DNA from: Terebella lapidaria
Lineage: Eukaryota > Annelida > Polychaeta > Terebellida > Terebellidae
Assembly: GCA_949152475.1 (NCBI GenBank)
Contig: OX424563.1
Location: 14,481,001-14,545,000, forward strand
Direction of reading: 5' to 3'
DNA: 64,000 nt
Part shown: positions 43,901-55,440 of the stretch, piece by piece
Numbering within the stretch: the stretch's first letter is position 1
Layout: each line of letters opens with the position of its first letter
Program-made: the position numbers and the translations under genes
Notes under the pieces: model-generated
Told to the model about the DNA's origin: nothing
Seen by the model: only the letters and a program-made list of their open reading frames with translations
Database searches by the model: none

Positions 43901-46867
43901 GATGCAGAATCACAATTTGGCCATCTGACATGTACATGTATACTGTACCCTTCTCAATATTATCATCATTGGCTTTGAAAATCCACCTGAAGTGCCCTTG
44001 TCCTCCACGCCACCAGTGCAACACTGATATCCTGCATTCTATATCATCTGTGCATGTCCCCCCCCACCCCCCTCCCCTCCCCCTCACCCTAGCTCACCCT
44101 CTGGGCCCATGTCTGATGTCACTGTTTGTATAAACCCCAGTCTCTTTCGTCCTAGGCTTATCAGCCAAGTCATCTGTGACAGCAGTATCCACTAATTGCA
44201 TATGACTTGAGACTAAAATCTTCTATGATGTTTATATCTAAAGCACAATCAGTGCCAATGTTAGGGTCATTATCACATGGTGAGATATTGGTTTGAATTG
44301 CATGTCATTGTTTGATGTTCCTGATATCAAAGGTCCACAAGGAAAACAATAGTTGCTTCTAACCGGATCCCATGCATTTTGAATATGTACACAGAGATAA
44401 CATTTATTTCTCATCAAATATTCATTTGATTTCAGACAATACGTCTTAATGCATCAGGGATTGTGCAGTGTTCACCACTTATAGCGTGTTTTTCATGTGG
44501 CACTATATCATCTATCTCACGGACAGTCACTTGCTCATCACTTGGGGAAGGGAAATCTTGCTGTGTGGCGCTTTTTGCCCATCACTTGCTGAAGGAATAT
44601 ATTGCTATGTTGCGCTATAATGTTTTATCTGACGAACTGTCGCTTGCTCATCACTTGGCGAAGGGAATTATTGCTATGCGGCGCTCTAACATCTATCTGA
44701 CGGACCCTCACTTGCCCGTCACTTGGGGAAGGGAATTATTGCTATGCGGCGCTATAACATCCATGTGACGAACCGTCGCTTGCCCGTCACTTGGGGCAGG
44801 GAAATATTGCTATGCGGCGCTATAACGTCTATCTGACGGACCGTCGCTTGCCCGTCACTTGGGGCAGGGAAATATTGCTATGTGGCGCTATAATGTCCAT
44901 GTGACGGACCGTCACTTGCCCGTCACTTGCCCGTCACTTGGAGAAAGGTGAATATTGCTATGTGGCGCTATAACGTACATCTGACGGAGAAATTGTTTAT
45001 GTGGCGCTACAAGGACTATCTGACGGTCACTTGCTCGTCACATGGAGGTAGAGAAATGTTCTTATGTGGCGCTACAAGGGCTATCTGACGGACCGTCGCT
45101 TGCTCGTCACTTGGGGAAAGGGAAATATGGTCACTTGGAGAAAGGGTAATTTTGCTATGTGGCGCTCCAAGGCCTATCTGACGGTCACTTGCCCGTCACT
45201 TGAAGACAGAGAAATATTCTTATGTGGCGCTACAAGGGCTATCTGACGGACCGTCGCTTGCTCGTCGCTTGGGAAAAGGGAAATATGGCTATGTGGCGCT
45301 CCAAGGCCTATCTGACGGTCACTCGCCCGTCACTTTGAGACAGAGAAATATTCTTATGTGGCGCTACAAGGGCTATCCGACGGACCGTCGCTTGGTCGTC
45401 ACTTGGAGAAAGGGAAAAATTCTTATGTGGTGCTATAACGTCTATCTGACGGACCGTCGCTTGCCCGTCACTTGGGGAATGGGTAATTTTGCTATGTGGC
45501 GCTCCAAGGCCTATCTGACGGTCACTTGCCCGTCACTTTGAGACAGAGAAATATTCTTATGTGGCACTACAAGGGCTATCTGATGGACCGTCGCTTGCTC
45601 GTCGCTTGGGGAAAGGGAAATATGGCTATGTGGCCCTCCAAGGCCTATCTGACGGACACTTGCCCGTCGCTTGCCCGTCACTTGGAGAAAGAGAAAATTT
45701 CTTATGTGGCGCTACAAGGGCTATCTCCACTTGCCCGTCACTTGGAGAAAGGGAAAAATTCTTATGTGGCGCTATAACGTCCATGTGACGGACCGTCACT
45801 TGGCCGTCACTTGGAGATAAAAAAAATTCTTATGTGGCGCTACAACGGCTATCTGACGGACCGTCACTTGCCCGTCACTTGGAGAAAGGGAAAAATTCTT
45901 ATGTGGCGCTATAACGTCCATGTGACGGACCATCACTTGGCCGTCACTTGGAGAAAGAGAAATGTTCTTATGTGGCGCTACAAGGTCTATCTGACGGACC
46001 GTCGCTTGCTCGTCACATGGGGAGAGTCATAGCTATGTGGCGCTATAAGGTCTATCTGACGGATCGTCGCATGGGCGTCACATACAATTCCAAGTCAGTG
46101 GATGAGGAGAAATAAAAATTTCGCGGGTTCTTACCATGAAAGGGTAACCCTGTGAACAGCGTCTTGCTGCGCTTGAAGATGACATGGACACGCGCGTTAA
46201 AGGGATGGAGGAACATCTTGAAACCCTCACATACCAAGGTTGCCCCGAATTCCCAGAAGATCTGACAATTGTTGTAATAGGGCTCCGTGAAGAAGCTAGA
46301 GAGGATATAATGAGCAAAGCTACGGATCTGTTGGTGTTTGGTCTGGAAATGCCACAGACAGTTGTTGCAGACGCGAAACGATTCACATCCAGATCAGACA
46401 AACCAGGACTTGTCAAAATTCAGTTCCAAAGCAAAGAAGAAAAAATTGGTGCACTTCGACGCAAGCACAAATTGATGGACAATGGATACCGACACGTGTA
46501 CATTCGTTCGTCTATGAGTCACACGGACAGAGTGCTACAGAAAAACTTCGCCATGTTGTTGAAAGAAATCCCAAATGGTAACTGTTACAGGGTCACAGGG
46601 CATGGCCTGATTGTTCCAAAGGTGGACCCCAATGTTATGGTACGAGGTAGAAACACTGACCAACGATCCAGTCCTCACAGCCCTCGACCTCAACATGACG
46701 GCAGAGCTGGCAACCACCACAGATCCCCTGGTAGTCCACGATACAGCGCTCCTTCCATGCAGGACATCAGACAAGCCGAACAACATTACAGTCCCCGCCC
46801 TCAACGTGACGTGAGACCGCGTGATGACAGAATTCGCCCTCCTCGTGAAACTGAGGTTCCAACATGA
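37965..46867 (+). CDS. LINE ORF1 (interrupted by FB-4)
   Basis: The first part, 37965-38235, begins MAMCMSPNSPGTGMVQSP and ends MELCE. The second part, from 46157, begins QRLAALEDDMDTRVKGMEEH and ends at the 46867 stop. With one copy of the 8-bp target duplication counted, the two parts form a single frame of about 326 codons. A coiled-coil stretch (LRDTVSNLSEMELCEQRLAALEDDMDTR, seen as two shorter pieces either side of the insertion) is followed by an RRM-like or ORF1-core region (LTIVVIGLREE ... VKIQFQSKEEKIGALRRKHKL) and a basic Pro/Arg/His-rich tail. This is the usual layout of a LINE nucleic-acid chaperone. Confidence 0.8.
38290..40310 (+). repeat. Left satellite arm of FB-4 (69-bp units)
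   Basis: About 29 tandem units with the consensus words caagtgacgggcaagtgacg, gtccgtca and agcgccacataag. Open frames through both strands are by-products of the 69-bp (23-codon) period. Confidence 0.92.
41147..41840 (+). repeat. Direct repeat pair inside FB-4
   Basis: Two copies of about 150 bp (41147-41300 and 41690-41840) share ttaccatggtaaccgtgg, itself palindrome-like, and taacttgttggaataaagac. They are almost identical. Confidence 0.85.
42070..43490 (+). repeat. 104-bp tandem array in the centre of FB-4
   Basis: About thirteen to fourteen units of roughly 104 bp contain cagcaatattcttccagtta, gagcaaacctacat and ttatttgtacaagtaaat. Looser units occur from about 41480. Unlike the arms, these all point the same way. 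Confidence 0.88.
43596..43805. mobile_element. 210-bp MITE with CTGTAAAA ends
   Basis: TA-CTGTAAAA at the left and TTTTACAG-TA at the right give 8-bp inverted ends flanked by TA, as in Tc1/mariner-type MITEs. Inside are repeated ttggcgg words in both orientations. It is nested in the centre of FB-4. Confidence 0.6.
44480..46085 (-). repeat. Right satellite arm of FB-4 (69-bp units)
   Basis: About 23 units, the reverse complement of the left arm, more diverged at the inner end (44480-44760). Confidence 0.92.
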
Positions 46868-46940
46868 AGGCTCGCCACACAACCCAGAAACCCAGAATAA
46901 CGCCGCAAGAAGCAGCCAGAGATCATCGCTGCCCGTATAG

Positions 46941-49246
46941 GAAGTAGACCAGCCCACTAGGAACTGTAATATTTGTTTGTCATATTGGAATGTAAATGGA
47001 TGGACATTAAATAATAGTGCACTTAGACGACATATAATAGCCAGTAAAAATGCAGATATATTTTGTTTGTGTGAGACACATTTGAAGAATGGTGATGTTA
47101 TAAATGTAGAAAACTACACTTGGTTCGGGGCCAACAGGAAACATATACATAGAAATGCCCCTAAAGCATCTGGAGGTGTTGGTATCCTAGTAAAGGATTA
47201 TCTGTTTAATTGCTATGATATTTCTGTGATAGATAAGTCGTATGATGGTTTATTATGTTTGTCTTTCGTAGATAGACGGGGTGTATCTTCATTTGTGATA
47301 TTTGTTTGCTATCCCTCCAGAATCATCTCCGTGGGGGAGAGATGCTGAAATGTATTTTGCTCACATAACTGGAATCTTATATACGTGTACAGGATATGAT
47401 CATATCTTACTGTGCGGGGACTATAATGCCAGAATAGGGGACTCTTCTGACAATATTAATGATATAGATGATATTCCTGATCGTTCAGTGAAAGATAAGA
47501 TTAAATCTGGGCATTGTGACACATTTAGTGATTTTCTTAAAGAAGCCAAGTTGAGTATATTGAATGGGAGAGTAACTCCTGCGCTTGATAACTACACTTG
47601 TGTATCAAGCCGTGGTACTTCGGTTGTTGATTATATTTTAACCTCACAAGAAAATATTAGTAAATGTGTTGAATGCTCTACAGAATTGGTCAGTGATCTT
47701 GTTGTGAAATATGATTGTGTGTCTATGTTATCTACATCCTCTAAATTACCTGACCACTCACTGTTGACTGTGGTATTTACTACTACCGGTAAGAATTATG
47801 TAGAAAGCATTACGGGGTTAGTCCCGAAAGAAAATTTGAATCCAAATGTGAAATTTTTGTTTGATCAGTCGGATAACCGTTTAATGAATAATATGGAATG
47901 GAAAGAAAATGTCAATGTATGTTTGTCTGTCATGAGTGAACTGAATGGAACTCCTTCTCAAACACGTTTGGATGGAATGTATAATTTGTTTTGTTCTACT
48001 ATATTAAAGGAAATAGAAAAGTATGTACCTCATAAAGTAAACCGGGACCACATTGTCAAACCACATAAACATTTTAAACCATATTGGAATCAGAATTTAA
48101 CAATTTTGTGGAAAAACATGATCACGGCTGAAAAGCAGTTCCATAAATGTAAAGGGCCTAGATCTCTGAAAACTGAACTGAGATCACAGTACTTAAACGA
48201 AAGACATTTGTTTGATGTTACCCTGAGAACTGCTGAAAGAAATTACAAAAAGCAAGTGTTGAATGAAATTGAAGAAAATTGTACTAGAAACCCCCAAAAG
48301 TTTTGGGCACATATAAAAAGGCTTGGTCCCAGGAAACATGTTAAAATCCCAATGAAAGTACGAATTGATGATGAAATTGTATCTGACGAGAAATTAGTTT
48401 TGCAATCATGGAGTGATCAGTTCTCTTCATTGTATAGCAATGATGTTGATGAAGGTATTTTTGATATAGAGTTTTTCTCGAGTGCTGCTCAGTATATTTA
48501 TGACAAAGAATGTGATGTGTTCAGCTCAAATAATAATGTGAATACTCTTCATGCCCTTGATGAGGAAATACTGTTCGAGGAAGTCCAAAAGGTTGTACTT
48601 AAATTGAAAAACAATAAAGCTACTGGAATTGATAGGATACCCAATGAGGCAATGAAAAACTATGATGTAATTAACATGTTAACTAAGATATTAAACATGT
48701 GTCTTCAATGCCAGATGGTCCCACAAACTTGGTTAAAAAGTATTATCAATCCCATTCCAAAAAGTTCACAGAATGATCCTTTAGTTCCTGTAAATTATAG
48801 AGCAATTAGCTTGTTGTCCTGTGTGTCAAAAGTCTTTACATCTATATTAAATTTGAGAATAACTAAATATTGTGATGAACTTAACCTGATAATAGAAGAA
48901 CAAAATGGGTTTAGAAAAGCACGGTCATGTGAAGAACATCTGTTTATTTTATCAAACGTTATCAGGTTAAGACAATTTGAACGTAAACCTACATTTGTAG
49001 CTTTTATAGATTTCGAGAAAGCATTTGACAAAGTTGATAGAACCTTGCTGTTGTATAGACTGTTACTTTACAATATAAATGGTCAATGTTATAACATCAT
49101 CAAACAATTGTACTCTAATACAGTATCATGTGTTAAGGTTAGTAATATGTTTACAGAATGGTTCAGTGTATTGTGTGGTGTAAGACAAGGTGATAACTTG
49201 TCCCCAACATTATTCAGCTTGTTTGTGAATGATCTAGCCATACAAG
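46941..49246 (+). CDS. LINE ORF2: endonuclease and reverse transcriptase, truncated
   Basis: The frame opens after a stop at 46938. An APE-type endonuclease follows: SYWNVNGWTLNNSALRRHI, FCLCETHLKNGD, LLCGDYNARIGD, TSVVDYILTS and PDHSLLTVVF. The RT domain starts near LKNNKATGIDRIPNEAMK and shows IINPIPKSSQNDP, YRAISLLSCVSKVF, EQNGFRKARSCEEHL, FIDFEKAFDKVDR and GVRQGDNLSPTLFSLFVNDL. The frame stops being LINE at 49247 where the P-type transposon begins, before the catalytic YADD motif. A one-base frame change lies near 47310-47340 within the endonuclease. No ATG is seen ahead of the endonuclease core. It is a dead copy. Confidence 0.9.
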
Positions 49247-49275
49247 CAAAGACCCTCCAACAGAAAGACGGGAAA
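49247..49275 (+). repeat. Left terminal inverted repeat of the P-type transposon
   Basis: 29 bp, identical to the complement of 55441-55469. It marks the abrupt end of LINE homology. Confidence 0.95.
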
Positions 49276-49299
49276 GTACGTCCCCAGCGTGTAACGCGG

Positions 49300-49311
49300 G
49301 CGACAGTGGCG
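49300..49311 (+). repeat. Left subterminal inverted repeat
   Basis: GCGACAGTGGCG, complement of 55391-55402. By position it is a likely transposase or host-factor site. Confidence 0.75.
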
Positions 49312-49351
49312 TCGCCAAGCGTGGCCTAAGTAAAATGCAGATCATTCTAGA

Positions 49352-52300
49352 ATGGCATCTGGGCCGCATCGTTATCTGAAAGGCCGGTGGTGTGCGGCCA
49401 TAAACTGTCGGAATTCATCGGGCAAAAACCCGGAGCTAACATTTTTTGGCTTTCCAGCTGACAGTGAAAGGTATTTTCCATCTCTGATTGAAATCAGTGC
49501 AATAACTCAAATGCAAAACAAGACAAATACATCACCGAATGTCTATTATCGCTCACTTGGACACAAATACAAATACGAGCGCAGTGCTCACAGACTGGTG
49601 AGAGTCGTTGTCAAACATACCAGATACATTCTACTAAAGAAACTGTCCAGATAAACAAATGTAATATGGCTTACCAGTCATATTCCCTGGTCAGTTTGAT
49701 CCCTAATTAGATCTAGGTCTACATTCTTGTGATGCCGAAAGTAACCACGGCGTCCACGGACCTCGCCCATATCATAATCACATCAGTATAGGGTAGGCTA
49801 GGCATATTGATTCTGGAATCTGGATGTAGATTGATAATACTGTAGAATCAAACACATGGAATGATTCCTATATGGTTGTTATGAACCTTTTTTCAAAACT
49901 GTTTTCTGAACCTTTGACAGATTATACTGTATTAGAGTTAGTTATACACATTACACATACAACATATTCATGATATATATGCTTCTGTGACCATGCATAT
50001 ATTTGAGTAGTAAAAGTATACAAGAGTAGCTGTATATAAATTATATATACTTTAAGTACATTTTTATGGTTCGATAAATATATTTATCTTGATTTATGTC
50101 TGTCCTAATACGCAGAATATTAACAAAATTCGTAAATAAATCCACTCATATTACAGATGTGCTGTGTGGGTCCAGAACAGTCGGCACAGAGATCTGCAAG
50201 GAAAATCATGCGAATATCTGCACAAGAATTGTTTTTTGTGTCCTAAACACTTCGAGGACAGCCAGTTCATGAATCCTCAGGTGAATGGATCAATAATTTT
50301 AAATTTTTGACATTCCACTATCTTCGATCTTAATGGAAAGTCCAAAATACTGAAGTTCAAACTAATATGCTTGTAACCAACCAAATTTCTAAAACTCTAT
50401 CACCCTTTCATGGTTATTGTGTAAGTTTATCTTGAGTTTCCATTAATGTGTCATACTTAGTTCAAGCTTCTTTTTATAATATTGGCCATTGAAAATGTGT
50501 TTCACTTTTTATTCAGACGAAACATTTTTTTCATTCACGTTAATCCAGACCAAAAACAGCTTAGTGAGGAAGAAAGCTGTTCCAACCTTGTTCGACATAC
50601 CCAATCCGCCCAAACCCATCACCCTGCAGCGCAGACCCTTGGTGAGGCGTAGCATACAAGTGTCTGCTGAAAATCGCATTCCATGTAAGTTGTAGTGTTG
50701 GCATGCATTCAAGAATGTAATTCATCATAAAATTTGTAAAGCTGTATGAAAGTTGTATAATTATACTGTATATGAGTTGTGATTGAGATGTACAAAAAAG
50801 TGTAATACAAGTTTTTGAAGGCAATTTGCTGCTATATGGTAATTTGAATTTGAAATGTACTTCATTTTGAATTTAATTTTGAAATATTATTCTTGTTTCA
50901 AGCTGATCCAGATGACATTTTCTGATTTTGTTTTGTTTCAAATATGTTCAACTTTTATTTGCATTTTCTTTTATATAGAAGGGACTGATGATACCGGAAT
51001 GTTCTCTGATAATGATAGATTAAAATATTTTCACTGGAATATGGTTTGTATGGTGAACCTTTTTGATGTAGAAGTAGCCGGGTTCGACTCCCGGACTGGG
51101 CCTTGCAGTTTGCAAATTACTTCCGGTGATAAAGGGACGCATTGCCCAGTTGTCCCGCTTCTACATTTATTTCATTCTTTCAATTTTCTTCACATTTAGT
51201 TGTGTATTGCTCATTTGAAAAAAAAAAATCTTTTCAAAATATTATTTATTTTACGTACTGAAATTTTAGTTTTATTTGGACATATCTCAATATATGTTTC
51301 TTTCACAGGGTATGTCTTAATCTTTACAGCAGACAGCAATGCCACAACAAAAACTACTGAAACTCCAGAAGCTGTCTGTTCCATCCTACCTGAGAGGAGT
51401 TGCTCCGAAACTGCTGCTCTGAAGGCCAGTTCCAAGATTGCCCAACTACAGAGAGCGAATAATCGCCTGAAGGTCCAGGTCCACAGGTTGAAGGCTAAGC
51501 TTGCAAGTTCAGTTGCTAGACCATCACCTTTGACCTACCACACAAAGGATGAAGTTATAGCAGGATTAGCAACATTCCTACCTGCACCTACAGTAGATTT
51601 CATTGCAACACAGCTAAAGCAGTGTGACCGCAGTCCCCGTGGATACCGATGGGATCCAAAGGACAAATCCCTGGCGTTATCTGTTTACCATGCAGGACCA
51701 AAGGCTTATGGCATCCTCCGCAGGCTCTTCTATCTTCCAACAGTTAGAACCCTGAGGAAGAGCTTGCAGAACATAAGTGTGTATCCAGGTTTCAGCACCC
51801 AGCTGCTCGATGCCTTCAAGTTGAAAGTGCAGGGAATGACAGATGTGGACCGGCTCTGTGCAATGGTATTCGACGAGATGTCCATAAAAGAGCATGTTTC
51901 CTTCAACTCGGAACGAGACGAAGTTGAAGGCTACGAAGACTTCGGGACTATGGGGCGTACAAAATTTGTCGCCAATCACGCCATTGTGTTCATGGTTAGA
52001 GGTCTGGTGCGAAAATGGAAGCAGCCCATTGGGTACTTTCTGTCAAGTGGCACAGTATCGAGCCAGATGCTGGTGTCATTACTGCAACAAGCACTGGACA
52101 AAGCAACTAATGTTGGCTTGCGAGTCAAACTCGTCATCTGTGACCAAGGTTCTAATAACCGGTATGATGTTACCTGGACATACTGGACCATACACGTATG
52201 GCACTAAAAGCTCATGTTGTCAGTTGGTGTCCATCCGTCTGTCAACAGTACGTTAGCACATAAATGATTGGGCCAGTTTTATGGTTCACTTCGAACCATT

Positions 52301-54171
52301 TTCTCAGATTCCATCTTCTCAGAGACTTTTTCTCACAATCTTGCTGCTCAGAACTTGTAACGTCTCGGGATAACCTCGAATTTGATTGACTCCAGCTAGA
52401 CCTCACCTTCTCAATCTCTATGTAACTATCTAGTAGTACATTGTAGATAAATTTTTCAACCACATGTAGAAAGTCATATGTGTTTTGGTGACCTTGAACT
52501 CGCCTCCCGGTGACCTCCAGTACTCAAATTCAATGACTCAAATGAAGATACGGTTAGCAGAAATGATGGGGATGCACACATTTGGTCGTCTGTGACCAGA
52601 CTATTTAGTTCAGTTCATCCTTAACCTTTGAGTAATGACTCAATAAAAAATAGTTTCAATGTTTGTCTCTCCTCTACAGCTCAGCGCTAGAGACCAAGCT
52701 TGGCGTCACCACAGAGAATCCATTCTTCGTTCACAACGGTGCACAGATTTTCTGTTTGTATGATCCACCACATTTACTAAAAAATGTGAGAAACAACCTG
52801 AAATCAAAAGGTTATGCTCTGAAACCGAAGGAAACTCCTGATGTACAAACAGATTCAGTGCAGGAATCTTCTGAGCCAGTGCAAGAAACTTCTGAGCCAG
52901 TACAAGAATCTTCTGAGCCACACTTTGTCCTATGGCGTCACATCGAATGTTTCTATGCCAAAGATTCAGCTCTACCGATACGTCTGGCACCGAGACTTTC
53001 CAGGAAACATCTGGAATTGCCAGGATTTTCAAAGATGCGAGTTAAGCTGGCGGCCCAAGTGCTGAGTCATAGTGTTGCTGCTGGAATCTCCACTATGTGT
53101 CACCTCGGCTCACTTGATACAGCTGCACTGACCACGGCAGAGTTCCTGGAAACCATGGACAGGCTGTTCAACGTTTTCAACAGTTCTTCCTTGTCAAGCA
53201 CTCACAATTTACGTCATGCTATATCTGAAGGATCAGAGCACTTCAGATTCATGGAGGAGTGTGCTGAGTGGCTGTGCCGAGTGAAGTCGCTGGGACCCAG
53301 AAAATTGCCTTGCCTTAACGGATGGAGAGGGGCCATCACATGCCTGCAGCTACTTTGGGAGGATCTGCACAACAACAATGGTGTGAGGTTCCTCCTGACA
53401 AATCGCCTCAATCAGGATTGTGCTGAAAACTTATTTTCAGTCATTCGTGGAAAGGGTGGCCATCGCGATAATCCAGATGCTAGATGTTTCCGGGCATCTC
53501 TACGCCAAGTCATGGTGGAAAAAGTTTTGATTCCGAGCAGTCAAGGAAATTGTCAGGAGGACGTAGACTCCTTCCTCTTCACGCTTAATGCCAAGACATC
53601 AAACAGTCAGTCCGTGTTCGAAGATCAAAGTTCACCTGTCGCCTCTGACGTCCCCGAGTCAGTCCAAAGCTTGATGGCAGGCTACACAAGTGATCACACC
53701 TTGTCCCTGGTAGAGGACAATATTGTCGTGTACATCGCTGGATACATCAGTCGTAAGATCTCCCCAAAAGTGTGTGATGACTGCAAAACCCAGCTCTGTG
53801 GAACCTCCAAAGAGAACAACCCCAGTCATGTGTTCCTACATCAGAAGGAGTATCAGGGAAACAAACGAGGCGGATTGGTTGTCCCAAGTGAAGAGCTGAC
53901 ATCAGTGTGCTCGAAGGCAGAAGTGATTTTCCGTGCAAGATGCGAACAAATTTTGCACTTACGAGGGGTGCGTGCGCGTCTCACGACCGTCATCACGGAT
54001 GGACTCGATGACCACTTCTCCTGCATCAGTAACTGCCCAACTTTGAGAATGATTATCGCTCTGTTCGTCAATATCCGACTCCACCACAGCCTTCATGAAA
54101 ACAACTGTGAATTCGTCATGCCTAATGGCCCCAGGAAAAACCGCAAGTTGTTGAAATTGAAACACGTGTAA
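49352..54171 (+). CDS. THAP-domain P-element transposase, five exons, about 900 aa
   Basis: A cut-and-paste transposase. Exons inferred from GT..AG borders and frame: 49352-49470, 50157-50280, 50549-50684, 51330-52161 (an in-frame alternative acceptor gives a start at 51309) and 52680-54171. Together they are 2703 bases with no internal stop, 900 residues, close to human THAP9 (about 900). The N-terminal C2CH THAP finger has C14, C19, C68, H71 and the AVPTLF box (91-96), and binds element DNA. A coiled coil (about 155-185) follows. The RNase H-like catalytic domain shows VFDEM (D308), ICDQGSNN (D398) and, after the insertion domain, NQDCAENLFSVIRG (E653), matching the D, D, E of P transposases. 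The insertion domain contains FCLYDPPHLLKNVRNN and three VQE(S/T)SEP repeats (about 464-484). It is flanked by the matching inverted repeats, so the element appears autonomous. Confidence 0.93.
51066..51170. repeat. Intronic inverted-repeat patch with a B-box-like word
   Basis: In intron 3 of the transposase, tgtagaag at 51067 is mirrored by cttctaca near 51160. ggttcgactcc near 51083 fits a pol III B box inside a small ccggg...cccgg stem. No A box or full cloverleaf is seen; it may be a SINE or tRNA-derived scrap. Confidence 0.35.
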
Positions 54172-55390
54172 ATTTCACTTGATCCCCGATTTCTGTCCAT
54201 GCAGAAAAAATGGCAAAGATGCACACAATTCAATTTCAAAATGTAAACGTACATGTCGTCAGTTTCGCTGGCATACATTGAACACAATTCACATATATCA
54301 AGTCAAAATTTATTAAATCCACTGGATTTATGGCAAACTTTCTGTCATTTGAAACAATAATTTGTGAGTATTCTCCGTTTTCTTGGGATTTTGTCTCTGA
54401 CAATTGAATTGTTGAGCTATGTTCTGTAAATATCTGTGAAAGTATGTTGCCCATAACTTGCGATGGTTTCATTGAGTATTTAGGTCATGCATAACAGTAC
54501 AGTGCTATGTCCCCTCTGGGGACAATCGAAATTTAAGATAATATAAAACTTGTGCATAAAACCTCCCAAAGAATTTTTTGGAAGACACCAAAACGCAAGA
54601 TACTGAAACTGAAATATGTTGAACGGTACTGATATTCACTGGAGTAGAGAGACATGGATATGGATAGCGGGATAGATATGGATAGTTGTTGATGTTGAAA
54701 CATGTACATGATATATGAAACAATGGAATGAACTTCATAATCAATAAAACATCTGCAAATATATTGTGTTCCATACTTTTTTGCCGCTTTCTGTTGCCAC
54801 GTGAACTTACGTTCATATAGAGTCTAGTAAAATCTCTAGTGATGATCTATTACTGATTGTATTCCCAAATGGAAAAAGTGCTGGCTGCTGATAAACGGCC
54901 TATATGAATGTGTATGTGTGTCTTATCGCTCGAAAATCTTGGTGCACGTAGGCTGGTACGTGGGCTAGCTACACATGGAAAAATATATACTGGAATACGA
55001 TATCCTGTCTTTAGCGAATTTCGACATATAATCCACACATTGTATATATCCACACTACTAGAATGATCTGATCTACATAAGAATAGATCGATAGTGATGA
55101 TAGCCGGATCATAACGGTTAATATAGGCCTTCCTAATCGGGGCTGATCAGCATAATAATGTCCATATATGCTTACTTTGAGAGCGGCATTCACGCCAAAT
55201 AGGCCTGATCATTGTCATGAATTGAATACATCCAACAGGGCGAGATTACAGTTCTTCACATACACGGTAAAAATAATTTTATTGAGGAAAGAAATCCGCT
55301 AGACGAGAATATGTGTCGTGATAATACTGAAGAGTTTGTTAGGGTAAAAATTCTCGCTCCGACAGCTTTTACTTAATTCCTACTACGCGG
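54172..55390. other. 3' non-coding part of the P-type transposon
   Basis: No gene. aataaa at 54743-54748 is a candidate polyadenylation signal for the transposase, about 570 bp after its stop. The rest is AT-rich. Confidence 0.55.
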
Positions 55391-55402
55391 CGCCACTGTC
55401 GC
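55391..55402 (-). repeat. Right subterminal inverted repeat
   Basis: CGCCACTGTCGC, partner of 49300-49311, 38 bp inside the right terminal repeat. Confidence 0.75.
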
Positions 55403-55440
55403 ATGAGTTACGTAATTTAACGTTATGCGCCCGAGATAGT

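Larger units (their letters stand above)
38236..46149. mobile_element. 7.9-kb foldback element FB-4 with 69-bp satellite arms
   Basis: ctgtgaac flanks both sides (38228-38235 and 46150-46157). The ends are ggtaggtagttcatggtaag and, read inward from the right, ggttaccctttcatggtaag. Next come short spacers, then arms of 69-bp tandem units: about 29 units at 38290-40310 and about 23 at 44480-46085, in opposite orientation. Each unit carries GTGACGG-T-CCGTCAC (self-complementary except for the central base), agcgccacataag and a ctttctcc pyrimidine tract. The inverted match continues past the satellites (40315-40685 against 44110-44480). The 3.4-kb centre has no gene. No transposase is visible, so it needs enzymes from elsewhere. 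Confidence 0.88.
37965..49246 (+). mobile_element. LINE (non-LTR retrotransposon), split by two insertions
   Basis: A two-ORF LINE with an APE-type endonuclease. ORF1 starts at 37965, is interrupted by FB-4 (38236-46149) and ends at 46867. ORF2 runs from about 46941 until the P-type transposon cuts the RT domain at 49247. The 3' part of ORF2 and the 3' tail are not found on the far side of the transposon. The clade is within the Jockey/CR1/I-like range; I cannot assign it more closely. Confidence 0.85.

Noticed and set aside
51083-51093. tRNA gene or SINE from the B-box word ggttcgactcc
   Set aside because: No A box, acceptor stem or cloverleaf could be placed around it.
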